Positions 1 to 8,508 of a DNA stretch of 56,174 nt are shown here, piece by piece; within the stretch, counting starts at the first letter, position 1, and each line of letters opens with the position of its first letter. The position numbers and the translations under genes were made by a program. The notes below the pieces were generated by a model. The model searched no databases, was not told the DNA's origin, and saw only the letters and a list, made by a program, of their open reading frames with translations. The stretch comes from JAAYJM01 sp964498585 (GTDB lineage Bacteria > Bacteroidota > Ignavibacteria > Kapaibacteriales > UBA2268): assembly GCA_964498585.1 (NCBI GenBank), contig CAZCHH010000016.1:1-56174 (forward strand), written 5' to 3'.

Positions 1-66
1 CCCGGTCAAGGATACTGGCTTTACATTTCAAGTCCAGTTCTTTTGACTTATCCGGTAAACGATTAA
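1..66 (+). CDS. C-terminal end of a secreted protein (partial)
   Basis: An open frame enters from the left edge and ends at TAA 64-66. It encodes 21 residues containing GQGYWLYISSPVLLTYPV. A Gly-x-Gly-Tyr-Trp segment of this kind is common near the end of large secreted or cell-surface proteins in the Bacteroidota and relatives, often close to the T9SS sorting region. The start and all functional domains lie outside the window, so no function can be given. A strong terminator follows 15 bases downstream, which supports a real 3' end on the plus strand. Confidence 0.5.
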   Translation, partial: PGQGYWLYISSPVLLTYPVND

Positions 67-80
67 TAATTGATATTTAA

Positions 81-122
81 AAGGTAGCATAGGCATTTCT
101 CTCTGTGCTACCTTATTTTTTT
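81..122 (+). terminator. Rho-independent terminator after the partial left-edge gene
   Basis: A perfect 9-bp stem (AAGGTAGCA at 81-89 with TGCTACCTT at 106-114) encloses a 16-base loop and is followed by ATTTTTTT. It is oriented to stop plus-strand transcription from the partial gene ending at 66, before the convergent yidC operon. Confidence 0.85.
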
Positions 123-150
123 ACAGACATTCCCGTCAATACTACTTTTT

Positions 151-181
151 CCTGCAGTCAGAAATTTTTTCTGACTGTAGG
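151..181. terminator. Hairpin between convergent genes, 3' of yidC
   Basis: Fourteen pairs (151-164 with 168-181, one G-T wobble) close a three-base loop. It carries a GTCAGAA/TTCTGAC core. It lies 11 bases past the yidC stop and may end minus-strand transcription, although the run of T downstream on that strand is weak. Hairpins with the same GTCAGAA core occur at 13492-13516 and 19701-19745. Confidence 0.5.
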
Positions 182-191
182 AATATAGAAT

Positions 192-2078
192 TTACTTCTT
201 CTTTTTTCTAACGTATTTGGATTTTGAAGTATTTTCGTATTGCTTGCCCGGAACAGTTCTGCCTTGAGCTGCTGCCAATTCTTGCGCTTCACGCATTTTC
301 TTTTGCATCCAACCTTCTTTTTTAGGCATTTTCTTTAAATCTTCAAGCGTTAGTTTTTTCTTTGAAAATTTATTGATATAGACTTGTTGAATAATTCCCA
401 AAAGGTTAAACATAAAGTAATAAAGATTTAAGCCAGATGGAAAATATGAGAACATCAAAGTAAAAACAACAGGCAAAATATAAATCATAAATTTCTGTCT
501 TGGGTCTGTTAGCGTTAATTTCTGCTGGAAAAATAATGTAACACCCATAAGAATTGCAAGACCGGAAAACTGACTTAAATTGAAAATTGGAATTGCAAAC
601 GGAAGAGTTAAAATAACGTCCGGAACAGACAAATCCGTAATCCAAAGGAAGAAATTGGCTTGCCGTAAATCAATAGCGGTCCGCAGAACTGACCAAAGTG
701 CATAAAGAATCGGCATTTGCAAAAGCAATGGGAGACAGCCGCCGGCTGGATTAATCCCATACTCCGAATAAATCTTCATCATTTCTGTTTGTTGCTGCTT
801 CGGGTCGTCTTTGAATTTCTCACGCATCTTTGTCATCTCTGGTGCAATTAGCTGCATCTTTTGTGCAGAGCGCATTTGAGTAATCGAAAGAGGATATAGC
901 AAGAGTTTCATCAAAATGGAAAATATGATAATTGAAATACCATAATTATGAATAAACATATAAATCATTTTGAAGAAAGGAAGCATAAAGTACTCACCGA
1001 TAGGACGGACAAGCCAGCGCCAACCGAAGTTTATCATATCGGTAAGATGATATTCGCTTAATAAATCATAATCCAAAGGACCAATATACACTCTAAAAGA
1101 ATTCGTTTCAGTTCCTCCGGAATAAGGAATTCTGAAAATCATCGAATATCTTTCTTCAATTCTATCGGAATTGTAAAACTCACGTCTGCCGAGCAAATCT
1201 ATTGTTCCGTCATAACCGCGATAGGGCTGTGGAATAATTGCAGCACCGAAATATTTTGTTTTTGTAGCGGCATAATCAATTATACCGGTGTAATTTGCTG
1301 TAACCGGGTCTGCGTCATCAGCATTGAGTTCTTCAATTGCTCCGTTTAAAGAAGCCATAGCTATTGCTTCGTTTGATTCATCGGAAGGATTGTCTTCCTG
1401 ATACTTTAAACCATCGCTCCAAACGTATCGGTAACCCCTTTGGATTACAGTATCCATCTGGCGCAAAGTTATATCAGTCAAAAAACTGTATGAATTGCCA
1501 TAGAAAACGAATTTTTTCAGTATAGCACTTCCATTTTCATATCCCAAACGGGCAGTAAAAACTAAAGAGTCATTTTCTTTTAATTTAAAACTTGTTGCTT
1601 CAATATTGTCGAAAGTAAAGTAAAAATCGCGGGTATCAATTTTATTTCGTTCCCTTGTTTCAAAAATCATAAACAACTCGCTTAGCTGAGATTCAATTAA
1701 TTGAGCTGGAGTGCCGTTTTTGTGCTTAAATTTTTTCAGTTCCCAGAAAGAAATACCAGCCCCTTTATTGCTAATTTTTGTAGTAAAAAGGTCTGTTTCT
1801 ATTGTGATTTCTTTGTCTTCTGCTTTTACATAATTAGAGAAGAAAGCACCATATTTTAAGGAATCGGAATTAAGCTGCGCTGTCTGGTTTAATGAGTCAA
1901 TAGCAGTAGTATCGCTTTGGATAACATTTGAAGAATCGACAATTTGTGTTTCAGTTTTTGTGGAATCTTTGGTTTGGTCTTGCTTCAGCGGTGGTCTTTG
2001 ATAAATTGAACTGACGATTAGCCAAACAGCTAAAACAATACCGATTAAAACGAAAGCTAAAATAGAGCGTTTATCCAT
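192..2078 (-). CDS. yidC: Membrane protein insertase YidC
   Basis: YidC/Oxa1-family insertase that helps membrane proteins enter and fold in the inner membrane, alone or with SecYEG. The 628 residues match the long Gram-negative form. There is an N-terminal membrane anchor (SILAFVLIGIVLAVWLIVSS, residues about 5-24), a large periplasmic beta-rich domain to about residue 350, and then the conserved insertase core with several membrane segments. The core includes the cytoplasmic loop QMRSAQKMQLIAPEM and the NPAGGCLPLLLQMPILYALW motif. The C-terminus is strongly basic (KSKYVRKKKK), as expected for ribosome contact. It is last in the rpmH-rnpA-yidD-yidC cluster, starting 14 bases after the yidD stop. 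The order is conserved in many bacteria and the identification is secure. Confidence 0.97.
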   Translation of the reverse strand: MDKRSILAFVLIGIVLAVWLIVSSIYQRPPLKQDQTKDSTKTETQIVDSSNVIQSDTTAIDSLNQTAQLNSDSLKYGAFFSNYVKAEDKEITIETDLFTTKISNKGAGISFWELKKFKHKNGTPAQLIESQLSELFMIFETRERNKIDTRDFYFTFDNIEATSFKLKENDSLVFTARLGYENGSAILKKFVFYGNSYSFLTDITLRQMDTVIQRGYRYVWSDGLKYQEDNPSDESNEAIAMASLNGAIEELNADDADPVTANYTGIIDYAATKTKYFGAAIIPQPYRGYDGTIDLLGRREFYNSDRIEERYSMIFRIPYSGGTETNSFRVYIGPLDYDLLSEYHLTDMINFGWRWLVRPIGEYFMLPFFKMIYMFIHNYGISIIIFSILMKLLLYPLSITQMRSAQKMQLIAPEMTKMREKFKDDPKQQQTEMMKIYSEYGINPAGGCLPLLLQMPILYALWSVLRTAIDLRQANFFLWITDLSVPDVILTLPFAIPIFNLSQFSGLAILMGVTLFFQQKLTLTDPRQKFMIYILPVVFTLMFSYFPSGLNLYYFMFNLLGIIQQVYINKFSKKKLTLEDLKKMPKKEGWMQKKMREAQELAAAQGRTVPGKQYENTSKSKYVRKKKK

Positions 2079-2092
2079 TAGAAAAATTTTCC

Positions 2093-2329
2093 TTATTTGA
2101 TTGAATCGAAATGATGTTTAGTTGGAACAGGGTCATAGCCACCCGGATGGAATGGGTGGCATTTTATTATTCTTTTAAATGCTAAATAACTCCCCTTTAT
2201 GCAGCCAAAAGTTTGAATAGCTTCGTAAGCATAATCGGAGCAGCTCGGAAAGAACCTACAACTATTCAAGAACAAAGGCGATAAGAGCAACTTATACATC
2301 TTGATTAATAGTAATAGAATCTGCTTCAA
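2093..2329 (-). CDS. yidD: Membrane protein insertion efficiency factor YidD
   Basis: Small YidD-family protein of 78 residues, thought to assist YidC-dependent insertion at the inner membrane. The family signature is clear: NSCRFFPSCSDYAYEAI near residue 22, then KRIIKCHPFHPGGYDPVP. Three conserved cysteines are present. The N-terminus (MKQILLLLIKMYKLLLSP) aligns with the usual amphipathic start, so I keep the ATG at 2329 although it places the first 38 bases inside the end of rnpA. The overlap suggests translational coupling with rnpA. An internal Met at residue 11 is a less likely start. Confidence 0.93.
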   Translation of the reverse strand: MKQILLLLIKMYKLLLSPLFLNSCRFFPSCSDYAYEAIQTFGCIKGSYLAFKRIIKCHPFHPGGYDPVPTKHHFDSIK

Positions 2330-2756
2330 GCTTTTTCCTTTGTTTTGTTATATAAAAACTGTATGCTTCCTCTAAAGCTTCACTGACAGAAGGAATAACG
2401 TCAGAAAGCCCAATAAGTTTCGGATGATGCGGTGCTTTTTCTTTCCAACTTAAAATAATGTTTTCAAATACGAGCGGATTTTCTATTGAATCGCTTATTA
2501 CCCGTTTGATACTTTCACGGAGCAGCCGTTTTATTCTGTTTCTTACAACTGCTTTTTTTGAAAGCCGTTTGCTTATTAAAACCGCATAATATATTATTAT
2601 TTCTTCTGCCTTTTGATTTTCTGAAAACGATAATTGTTCTAAATTTCTAAAATTTACTATTGCAATCAGTTTTTTAGAATGAAAAATCCTTTTTTTGTTG
2701 AAAACAGCATCAAAGTTATTTTTCCCTTTTATCGTTTTCAGATTAATCTTATTCAT
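2292..2756 (-). CDS. rnpA: Ribonuclease P protein component
   Basis: Protein subunit of RNase P, which supports the catalytic RNA in removing 5' leaders from pre-tRNAs. The 154 residues are somewhat longer than the usual 110-130. The RNR signature KKAVVRNRIKRLLRE is at about residues 67-81, preceded by the core strand YYAVLISKRLS. The start follows the rpmH stop by 6 bases, the classic rpmH-rnpA arrangement. The extra length is a hydrophilic stretch around residues 38-52 and a C-terminal tail from about residue 130. The gene overlaps yidD by 38 bases. Confidence 0.95.
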   Translation of the reverse strand: MNKINLKTIKGKNNFDAVFNKKRIFHSKKLIAIVNFRNLEQLSFSENQKAEEIIIYYAVLISKRLSKKAVVRNRIKRLLRESIKRVISDSIENPLVFENIILSWKEKAPHHPKLIGLSDVIPSVSEALEEAYSFYITKQRKKLEADSITINQDV

Positions 2757-2762
2757 ATAACA

Positions 2763-2921
2763 CTATTGTGGCTTCTTTCTTTCGTCGCTAACTGTGAGCT
2801 TCCATCGCCCTTTAGCCCTACGGCTTGCAAGCACTTTTCTTCCGTTCTTTGTTGCCATTCTCTCTCTGAAACCGTGTTTGTTCAATCTTTTTCTTCTGCT
2901 TGGTTGAAAGGTCCTTTTCAT
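2763..2921 (-). CDS. rpmH: 50S ribosomal protein L34
   Basis: A 52-residue, very basic protein read on the minus strand from ATG at 2921 to TAG at 2763-2765. It starts MKRTFQPSRRKRLNKHGF, continues RERMATKNGRKVLASRRAKG and ends with RKKPQ, an unmistakable L34. It is part of the large ribosomal subunit. It heads the rpmH-rnpA-yidD-yidC cluster; a promoter-like element lies about 55 bases upstream. In many bacteria dnaA and oriC are next to rpmH; here repeats and a lipocalin gene follow instead. Confidence 0.97.
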   Translation of the reverse strand: MKRTFQPSRRKRLNKHGFRERMATKNGRKVLASRRAKGRWKLTVSDERKKPQ

Positions 2922-2974
2922 ATTTCTGCCTAATTATTATTATTAAATTATATTTCCATAATTATTCAAGATTA

Positions 2975-3005
2975 CAAATTTAATAAATATTATTCATTTT
3001 TCATA
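2975..3005 (-). promoter_or_regulatory. Candidate promoter for rpmH operon
   Basis: On the minus strand TAAATTTG (2982 to 2975) matches the Bacteroidota -7 box TAnnTTTG. TATG (3005 to 3002) sits 19 bases upstream, one mismatch from the TTTG -33 box. The spacing equals that of the two tRNA promoters in this window. Transcription would begin near 2968, giving a leader of about 47 bases. Confidence 0.5.
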
Positions 3006-3074
3006 AAATTTTTAATAAATTAAATTATGGAAAAATGGCAAGGAAATTAAACCAATAGTGGTTCTCTAAAAATT

Positions 3075-3155
3075 GTTATTCTGAAGCATAGCGAAGAATC
3101 TCACAAGTTATTGCTAACACGAAGTTTTAGATTCCTGACTTCGTTTGCCAATGAC
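3075..3155. repeat. R1 element (81 bp)
   Basis: Starts GTTATTCTGAAGC and ends GCCAATGAC. The two ends are inverted imperfect copies of a palindromic unit containing GCGAAGAATC or its complement. It is one of seven R1 copies of 80-81 bp in the window. Confidence 0.8.
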
Positions 3156-3171
3156 ATCTTTACTTTTGTCG

Positions 3172-3252
3172 GTCATTCTGAAGCGTTGTGAAGAACCCAG
3201 AGAATAATGGTTAAAAAAAACTTTCTGGATTCTTCACTTCGTTCAGAATGAC
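3172..3252. repeat. R1 element (81 bp)
   Basis: Starts GTCATTCTGAAGCG and ends CGTTCAGAATGAC, with inverted ends and a short variable centre. It is separated by 16 bases from the R1 copy before it and by 13 from the R3 copy after it. Confidence 0.85.
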
Positions 3253-3265
3253 TGTGTAAACAGAT

Positions 3266-3316
3266 GTCATCCCCTTTGAAATAAAGGTATTCCTTTATTG
3301 GGTGGATTCAGAATAA
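3266..3316. repeat. R3 element (about 51 bp, diverged, reverse orientation)
   Basis: Starts GTCATCCCC, contains an AATAAAGG/CCTTTATT inverted core, and ends in a decayed GGATTCAGAAT. It matches the better R3 copy at 21729-21779 in length and orientation. From 3317 to 3355 nothing further is recognised. Confidence 0.6.
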
Positions 3317-3355
3317 AAATTTCTAGAACTCCCAATAATTATTATTTGCTTTCTA

Positions 3356-3898
3356 TTATTTCTGTCTATCGTGCTTAACCCATATAAGTTCAGTAGTATT
3401 GTATCCAACCTCTTCTGCGATTTTCAGGTATTTGTTTTTTATTTCATCTGGTATAGTAGTATCCCGGGATAAAATCCATAAATAATCAAGACTTTTTCCT
3501 GCAATTAGAGCATATCTATATTCTTCATCAAGAGCAATCACATTGTAACCTGAATAAAATGGTCCGAAAAATGATACTTTAAGCATTGCAATATTTTCTT
3601 CACCAACAAACTTTGCTTTACCAATTGCTTCGGTCCATTCTTCTTTTTTTGTATTATATCCCTGATTGACAACCTTAATTGTTCCGTCATCATTCATAGA
3701 ATATTCAGCAGTAGTATTGTCTAAATCCTTTTCATATTTAAAATCTAATCTTGCAATCTCATACCATTTACCAAGATATTTTTCTTTATAAAATGGTTTG
3801 ACAGCTATTGCACCTTCCGGTATATTATTAGAACAAGACCAAAAACCTGTAATTATAAGTCCTGTTCATAGTAAATTTATTATTTTTTTTGTTTTCAT
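3356..3898 (-). pseudogene. blc: Lipocalin Blc-like lipoprotein with in-frame TGA in the signal peptide
   Basis: Bacterial lipocalin, a family of small outer-membrane lipoproteins that bind hydrophobic ligands. The frame from ATG 3898 reads MKTKKIINLL, then TGA (3866-3868), then TGLIITGFWSC and a complete lipocalin. The GxW motif (YLGKWYEIARLDFKYEKDL) and the family block KVSFFGPFYSGYNVIALDEE and DYLWILSRDTTIP are intact up to the TAA at 3356. The part downstream of the first internal ATG (3697) lacks the GxW strand and would not fold as a lipocalin. The single stop splits the signal peptide just before the lipobox-like FWSC. It may be a recent nonsense mutation, a sequencing error, or leave a leaderless product. 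TGA is a true stop elsewhere here, so recoding is unlikely. Confidence 0.75.
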
Positions 3899-4110
3899 TT
3901 TTTAATTTATTTACAATTTATGATAAATTTATTCAATTCAATTTATGAACATATTAAGTTTATTAACTCTTATTAGGTCAATCCAGTGTATTTTATTATT
4001 TTAACTTTCACGAAGTTTTCTCGAAATTCTGTCATTTTGCACCTCATAAAATTCTTTGCAAATATACAAAATTCAAATTAGCACTACAAATATTTCAAAC
4101 AAAATATTTT

Positions 4111-4141
4111 ATTGAAATTAAAGAAATATTAAGCATATTTG
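4111..4141 (+). promoter_or_regulatory. Weak candidate promoter for odhA
   Basis: ATTG (4111-4114), then 19 bases, then CATATTTG (4134-4141). Each box differs slightly from TTTG and TAnnTTTG. The position, 36 bases before the odhA ATG, fits. The rest of 3899-4110 is AT-rich and holds nothing else I recognise. Confidence 0.3.
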
Positions 4142-4176
4142 TATTTTTTAATCATAAATAATAGTTGAAATAAATT

Positions 4177-7100
4177 ATGATTACACCTAATTATGCTTTT
4201 GAAGAAGAACTTTTTTATAAATACTTAAGAGATACCGATTCAGTAAGCCCTGAGTGGCAGAATTATTTCAAAAATAAAAGCAAACTTTCTGGCGTTCCAA
4301 CTTCTGAAAAAAAACGCGATTCTATAAGTAAGCCGAAATTAACTTTATCAGAAACAGATGATTTGCAGCCACTAAACTCAATGCAAACCCGAATTTCGAG
4401 CAATATGGAAGAAAGCTTGGAAATTCCGACAGCTACTTCATTTCGTGAAATGCCAGTCAAAGCCCTTGACGAAAACAGGCGAATCATCAATAAATATCTA
4501 CTAAAGCTAAAACGCCCAAGAATTTCATTTACTCACCTTCTTGCATGGGCAGTAGTTAAAGCTCTAATCAAATATCCTTCTTTAAACGCTGCTTATGTTA
4601 TGTCGGACGGAAAACCGCATAGAATCCAGCATAAATCAATAAATATCGGTCTTGCTGTGGACATAACCCGCAGCGATGGCAGTCGTATGCTGCTTGTTCC
4701 CAATGTTAAAAATGCACAAAATATGAATTTTTCCGAATTTATTGATGAATATGACAAATTAATAAATAAAGCAAGGAACAACAGCATTGGTCCCGATGAT
4801 ATGTTTGGCACTACTGTAACACTCACAAATCCCGGAATGATTGGAACTACCTGCTCATCACCACGTCTAATGAAGGGGCAGGGCTTGATTATCGCTACTG
4901 GCTCCATTGATTATCCAGTTGAGTTTCAGGCAGTAAGACCGGACGTGCTTACTTCTCTTGCTGTTTCTAAAGTTGTTACAATTACAAGCACTTACGACCA
5001 CAGAATAATTCAGGGTGCGGAATCAGCTGAATTTCTTGCGTATTTGAGCAAACTACTGCTTGGTGCCGATTTATTTTACGACCAGATTTTTGCAATACTG
5101 CGTATCCCATTTGAGCCGATTCGTTGGGCAAGCGACATCACAACTACTCGCAATAAGTTTTATGATGAGCAGGCAGCTATTGAAAAGGGTGCCCACGTAA
5201 TGTTAATGATTAATGCATATAGGGTGCGCGGTCATCTGCTCGCAAATATAAATCCTCTGGGGTTTGAATCTTACTACTACCCCGAACTTGACCCTGCTCA
5301 CTATGGTTTTACGATTTGGGATTTAGACAGGTATTTTCATTCAGATGATGCATGGAGCCAAAGCGATTTGCCTTTACGCAATATAATTGAAATACTACGC
5401 GAAACATATTGCAGTTCTACGGGCTATGAGTTTATGCACATTCAAAATCCAGAAAAAAAAGAATGGATTAAAAGCAAATTGGAACTTCCAAAAAACGCTC
5501 AAAAATATTCAAACGAAGAGAAAATTTCATTTTTAAAAAAATTGATTGATGCAGAAGAATTTGAGAATTTTCTGCATACAAAGTTTATTGGCTCTAAACG
5601 CTTTTCTCTCGAAGGTAGCGAATCTGTAGTCGTTATGCTTGATAAACTTTTCCAGCTTTCTGCTGATAGTAAACATATTGCAATAGCACTTGGAATGTCT
5701 CACCGCGGGCGGTTAAACGTCCTTGCAAATAATATTGGTAAGGATTTGCAAAAAATGTTCGCTGAATTTGACGGAGAAATCGACCCTGTTAATTACTTTG
5801 GCTCTGGTGATGTGAAATACCATTTGGGAGCTAAGGCCACTTACACTTCTGCAAAAAAAAATAAAATTCAAATTTTTTTATCAGCAAATCCAAGCCATCT
5901 TGAACTCGTTAATCCAGTTGTTGAAGGAATAGCACGGGCAATTGATAATCAAAATCGGGATTCCACTTATTCGAAATGCTTGCCTGTTCTTGTTCATGGT
6001 GATGCTGCGTTTGCCGGGCAGGGAATTGTTGCTGAAACACTCAATCTTTCTGCCCTTGAAGGATACCGCACTGGCGGAACAATCCACATTGTGATTAACA
6101 ACCAAATCGGTTTTACTACTACTGCACAAGATGCACGCTCTACTGTATATTCAACCGACATTGCAAAGATGATACAGGTGCCAATCCTTCACGTCAACGG
6201 GCATGACATCGAATCAGTTGTTAGTGCTGCAATTTTTGCCTTTGAATACAGGAATCAATTTCATAATGATGTTATTATTGATGTTCTGTGTTACAGGAAA
6301 TATGGACATAACGAAGCAGATGAGCCGTCATACACACAGCCATTGCTTTATAAGAAAATTAAAAATATTCCACCTGTTTCTCAGATTTATAATGATGAAC
6401 TTTTTAAAGAAAAAATAATTGAAGAAGATTATTCAAAAAACTACGTTCATTCTGTTCAGGAAAAATTGACTGAAATTTTCAACAAAAGAAAACCAAAAGA
6501 CATAGATTTTTCTGTTTTATACAATAAAAATTTGGAATTTAACTTAAATGTAAAAACTTCTGTTGAAGAAAAAGTATTAAGAGAAATTGGGAATAAAATT
6601 GTTCAAATACCCGAGCAGATAAATGTCCATCAAAAAGTGAAGCAGCTATATTCCCGAAGGGCAACTATGCTCGAATCTCCTGTTCCGGCTATTGATTGGG
6701 GAATGGGCGAATTGCTTGCTTATGGTTCGATTTTACTTGAACGACCTGAAATACGCTTTTCTGGTGAAGATTCGCGCAGAGGCACTTTCAGCCACCGCCA
6801 TTCTGTAATTGTTGATGTTAAAAATGAAGAAATATATATACCATTAAATCATATTTCAGATAAGCAAGGATTCTTCCGCATTTTCGATAGCCCACTTTCT
6901 GAACTTGCCGTGCTTGGTTTTGAATATGGCTACAGCACTATTTCTCAAGATGGATTGACGATTTGGGAAGCTCAGTTCGGTGATTTTGCTAATATGGCTC
7001 AACCGATTATTGACCAATACATCGTTTGTGGGGAGGTGAAATGGGGACAAACATCAAATCTTGTGCTGCTTCTTCCTCATAGCTACGAAGGGCAGGGGGC

Positions 7101-7716
7101 AGAACATTCAAGTGCGAGATTAGAACGCTATCTCCAGCTTTGTGCCGACAATAACATAATTGTTGCAAACTTAACTACGCCAGCCCAATTTTTCCATATT
7201 TTACGCAGACAAATTCTGCTTGAAAAGAAAAAGCCACTTATTGTTATGTCACCAAAAAGCATTTTAAGGCATCAGTTGGCTGTTTCTTCTGTTAGCGATT
7301 TCACTCAAAAGGATTTTCAGGCAATTTTAGATGATGAGCATATCACTGATTTTAATAAAGTAACAAAAATGCTTTTCTGCTCTGGTAAAATATACTATGA
7401 TTTACTTCAGCCGAGAGGAAAAGCGGAGCACATTTCAATCATAAGAATAGAGCAGCTTTATCCTTTTGATAAAAAAGGTTTTTTAAATATCATTAAAAAA
7501 TACTCAAACGTAAAAGAATATATCTGGGTGCAGGAAGAACCGCAAAATCAGGGTGCATGGAATTTTATTAATCCTATTTTAAGCGATTTGCTAAATTCAA
7601 AAATTTCATATATTGGCAGAAAACAAAGCCCATCAACTGCAACTGGCTCTTACAAAGTCCACAATTTTGAACAGGAACAGATTATTAAGGAAGCGATGGG
7701 GGAAACTGAAAAGTAG
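4177..7716 (+). CDS. odhA: 2-oxoglutarate dehydrogenase E1 with N-terminal E2 succinyltransferase domain
   Basis: Catalyses the thiamine-diphosphate-dependent decarboxylation of 2-oxoglutarate in the TCA cycle; the fused E2-type domain can act on the succinyl intermediate. The 1179 residues hold a short N-terminal E1-type helix (residues 5-32, YAFEEELFYKYLRD), a linker, an E2 catalytic domain (about 85-300) with DHRIIQGAES at 274-283, and then the E1 region. E1 motifs include GMSHRGRLNVLANN (about 507), GDAAFAGQG (about 609) in the cofactor site, RKYGHNEADEPSYTQ, and HSYEGQGAEHSSARLERYLQ. The architecture equals actinobacterial OdhA/Kgd rather than the usual E1 of about 930 residues. There is no lipoyl domain, so a separate lipoylated E2 and an E3 are needed; neither is in the window. 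The ATG at 4177 has no Shine-Dalgarno site. No neighbour is functionally related. Confidence 0.95.
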   Translation: MITPNYAFEEELFYKYLRDTDSVSPEWQNYFKNKSKLSGVPTSEKKRDSISKPKLTLSETDDLQPLNSMQTRISSNMEESLEIPTATSFREMPVKALDENRRIINKYLLKLKRPRISFTHLLAWAVVKALIKYPSLNAAYVMSDGKPHRIQHKSINIGLAVDITRSDGSRMLLVPNVKNAQNMNFSEFIDEYDKLINKARNNSIGPDDMFGTTVTLTNPGMIGTTCSSPRLMKGQGLIIATGSIDYPVEFQAVRPDVLTSLAVSKVVTITSTYDHRIIQGAESAEFLAYLSKLLLGADLFYDQIFAILRIPFEPIRWASDITTTRNKFYDEQAAIEKGAHVMLMINAYRVRGHLLANINPLGFESYYYPELDPAHYGFTIWDLDRYFHSDDAWSQSDLPLRNIIEILRETYCSSTGYEFMHIQNPEKKEWIKSKLELPKNAQKYSNEEKISFLKKLIDAEEFENFLHTKFIGSKRFSLEGSESVVVMLDKLFQLSADSKHIAIALGMSHRGRLNVLANNIGKDLQKMFAEFDGEIDPVNYFGSGDVKYHLGAKATYTSAKKNKIQIFLSANPSHLELVNPVVEGIARAIDNQNRDSTYSKCLPVLVHGDAAFAGQGIVAETLNLSALEGYRTGGTIHIVINNQIGFTTTAQDARSTVYSTDIAKMIQVPILHVNGHDIESVVSAAIFAFEYRNQFHNDVIIDVLCYRKYGHNEADEPSYTQPLLYKKIKNIPPVSQIYNDELFKEKIIEEDYSKNYVHSVQEKLTEIFNKRKPKDIDFSVLYNKNLEFNLNVKTSVEEKVLREIGNKIVQIPEQINVHQKVKQLYSRRATMLESPVPAIDWGMGELLAYGSILLERPEIRFSGEDSRRGTFSHRHSVIVDVKNEEIYIPLNHISDKQGFFRIFDSPLSELAVLGFEYGYSTISQDGLTIWEAQFGDFANMAQPIIDQYIVCGEVKWGQTSNLVLLLPHSYEGQGAEHSSARLERYLQLCADNNIIVANLTTPAQFFHILRRQILLEKKKPLIVMSPKSILRHQLAVSSVSDFTQKDFQAILDDEHITDFNKVTKMLFCSGKIYYDLLQPRGKAEHISIIRIEQLYPFDKKGFLNIIKKYSNVKEYIWVQEEPQNQGAWNFINPILSDLLNSKISYIGRKQSPSTATGSYKVHNFEQEQIIKEAMGETEK

Positions 7717-7819
7717 AAAATATTTTAATACTACTTCCCATTTGCACATTGGAAGGAAATATTAACTTTCATAAAATTTAATTTACACATAGAGTATAAA
7801 AAATTAAATTGTAGAAATA

Positions 7820-8215
7820 ATGTTACAAAAGAATGAACATATAAACTACTGGATTGATTCATCTGATGAAGACTGGAAAACTGTACTGTCTTTATTTAAA
7901 GCACAAAGATTTGTTCATTGTTTATTTTTCGCACATTTATCCATTGAAAAGTTTTGTAAAGCTTAATGGGTAAAATATAATGAAGCAAATATACCTCCAA
8001 AAATTCATAACCTTGTTAAATTATTAAATGAAACAAATCAAGAATTTGATAATGAAGATTTAGTATTTTTACACAAATTTAATGATTTCCAGTTAGAAGG
8101 TCGATATCCAGATTAAATATTTAGAATTAATAAAATATGTACATTTGAATATACGTCAAAAATATTAAGGAGAATTAAAGAAATAAAACTATGCTTAATC
8201 AAGAAATTGCTATAA
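7820..8215 (+). pseudogene. HEPN-domain (HepT-like) gene broken by two nonsense codons
   Basis: One frame from ATG 7820 to TAA 8213-8215 encodes a recognisable HEPN protein of about 131 codons. It begins MLQKNEHINYWIDSSDED, continues with FVHCLFFAHLSIEKFCKA, then IPPKIHNLVKLLNE and FNDFQLEGRYPD, and ends in a basic helix. Two in-frame TAA codons interrupt it, one after KFCKA and one after RYPD. In the family these positions commonly hold Leu or Tyr, so each is explained by one base change. No frameshift is seen, so decay is recent. It overlaps the start of the intact nucleotidyltransferase gene by 25 bases. HEPN/MNT pairs act as toxin-antitoxin modules in which the HEPN partner is the RNase; here the toxin half is dead. 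Confidence 0.8.
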
Positions 8216-8508
8216 AGAAAGTAAAATCTTTTGCCGAAGAGATAGCACAAAAAGGAATTAAATTAGATAAAGTGATTCTTTTTGGTTCTTATTCGATTAA
8301 TCGACAGAATGAAAATTCAGATATTGATGTTGCTTTAGTTTCAGATATGTTCTCTGGTTTTGGATTTGAAGACAGAAGACTTTTTTCTGATATTAACATT
8401 AAAAAAGAATACATTGATATTGAAACTAAAACCTATTCTACTGAATATTTTGAAGAAAGCGATCCTTTTATAGAAGAAATTAAGAGAACAGGTATTGAAG
8501 TAGAGTAA
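8191..8508 (+). CDS. MNT-type minimal nucleotidyltransferase (MntA-like antitoxin)
   Basis: A 105-residue nucleotidyltransferase-fold protein. The hallmark GSx10DxD is exact: G32-S33, then ten residues, then D44-I-D46 (FGSYSINRQNENSDIDVAL). In characterised MntA/HepT pairs the MNT protein is the antitoxin and adenylylates the HEPN RNase. Here the upstream HEPN frame carries two stops, so the MNT gene is an orphan antitoxin or a decaying remnant. The ATG at 8191 overlaps the HEPN frame; an AAGGAG lies 17 bases upstream, too far for a normal ribosome site. The domain call is secure; the present function is unknown. Confidence 0.85.
   Translation: MLNQEIAIKKVKSFAEEIAQKGIKLDKVILFGSYSINRQNENSDIDVALVSDMFSGFGFEDRRLFSDINIKKEYIDIETKTYSTEYFEESDPFIEEIKRTGIEVE

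Noticed and set aside
2679..2933. Plus-strand open frame of 84 codons
   Set aside because: It is the antisense of rpmH and the start of rnpA, which are certain on the minus strand.
2922..3355. oriC next to rpmH
   Set aside because: No dnaA gene and no cluster of DnaA boxes (TTATCCACA type) is visible; the region is explained by a promoter and R1/R3 repeats.
3866..3868. TGA recoded as Trp or Sec
   Set aside because: TGA serves as the natural stop of at least two genes here (24626-24628, 16857-16859), no SECIS-like hairpin is evident, and a signal peptide is an unlikely place for Sec.
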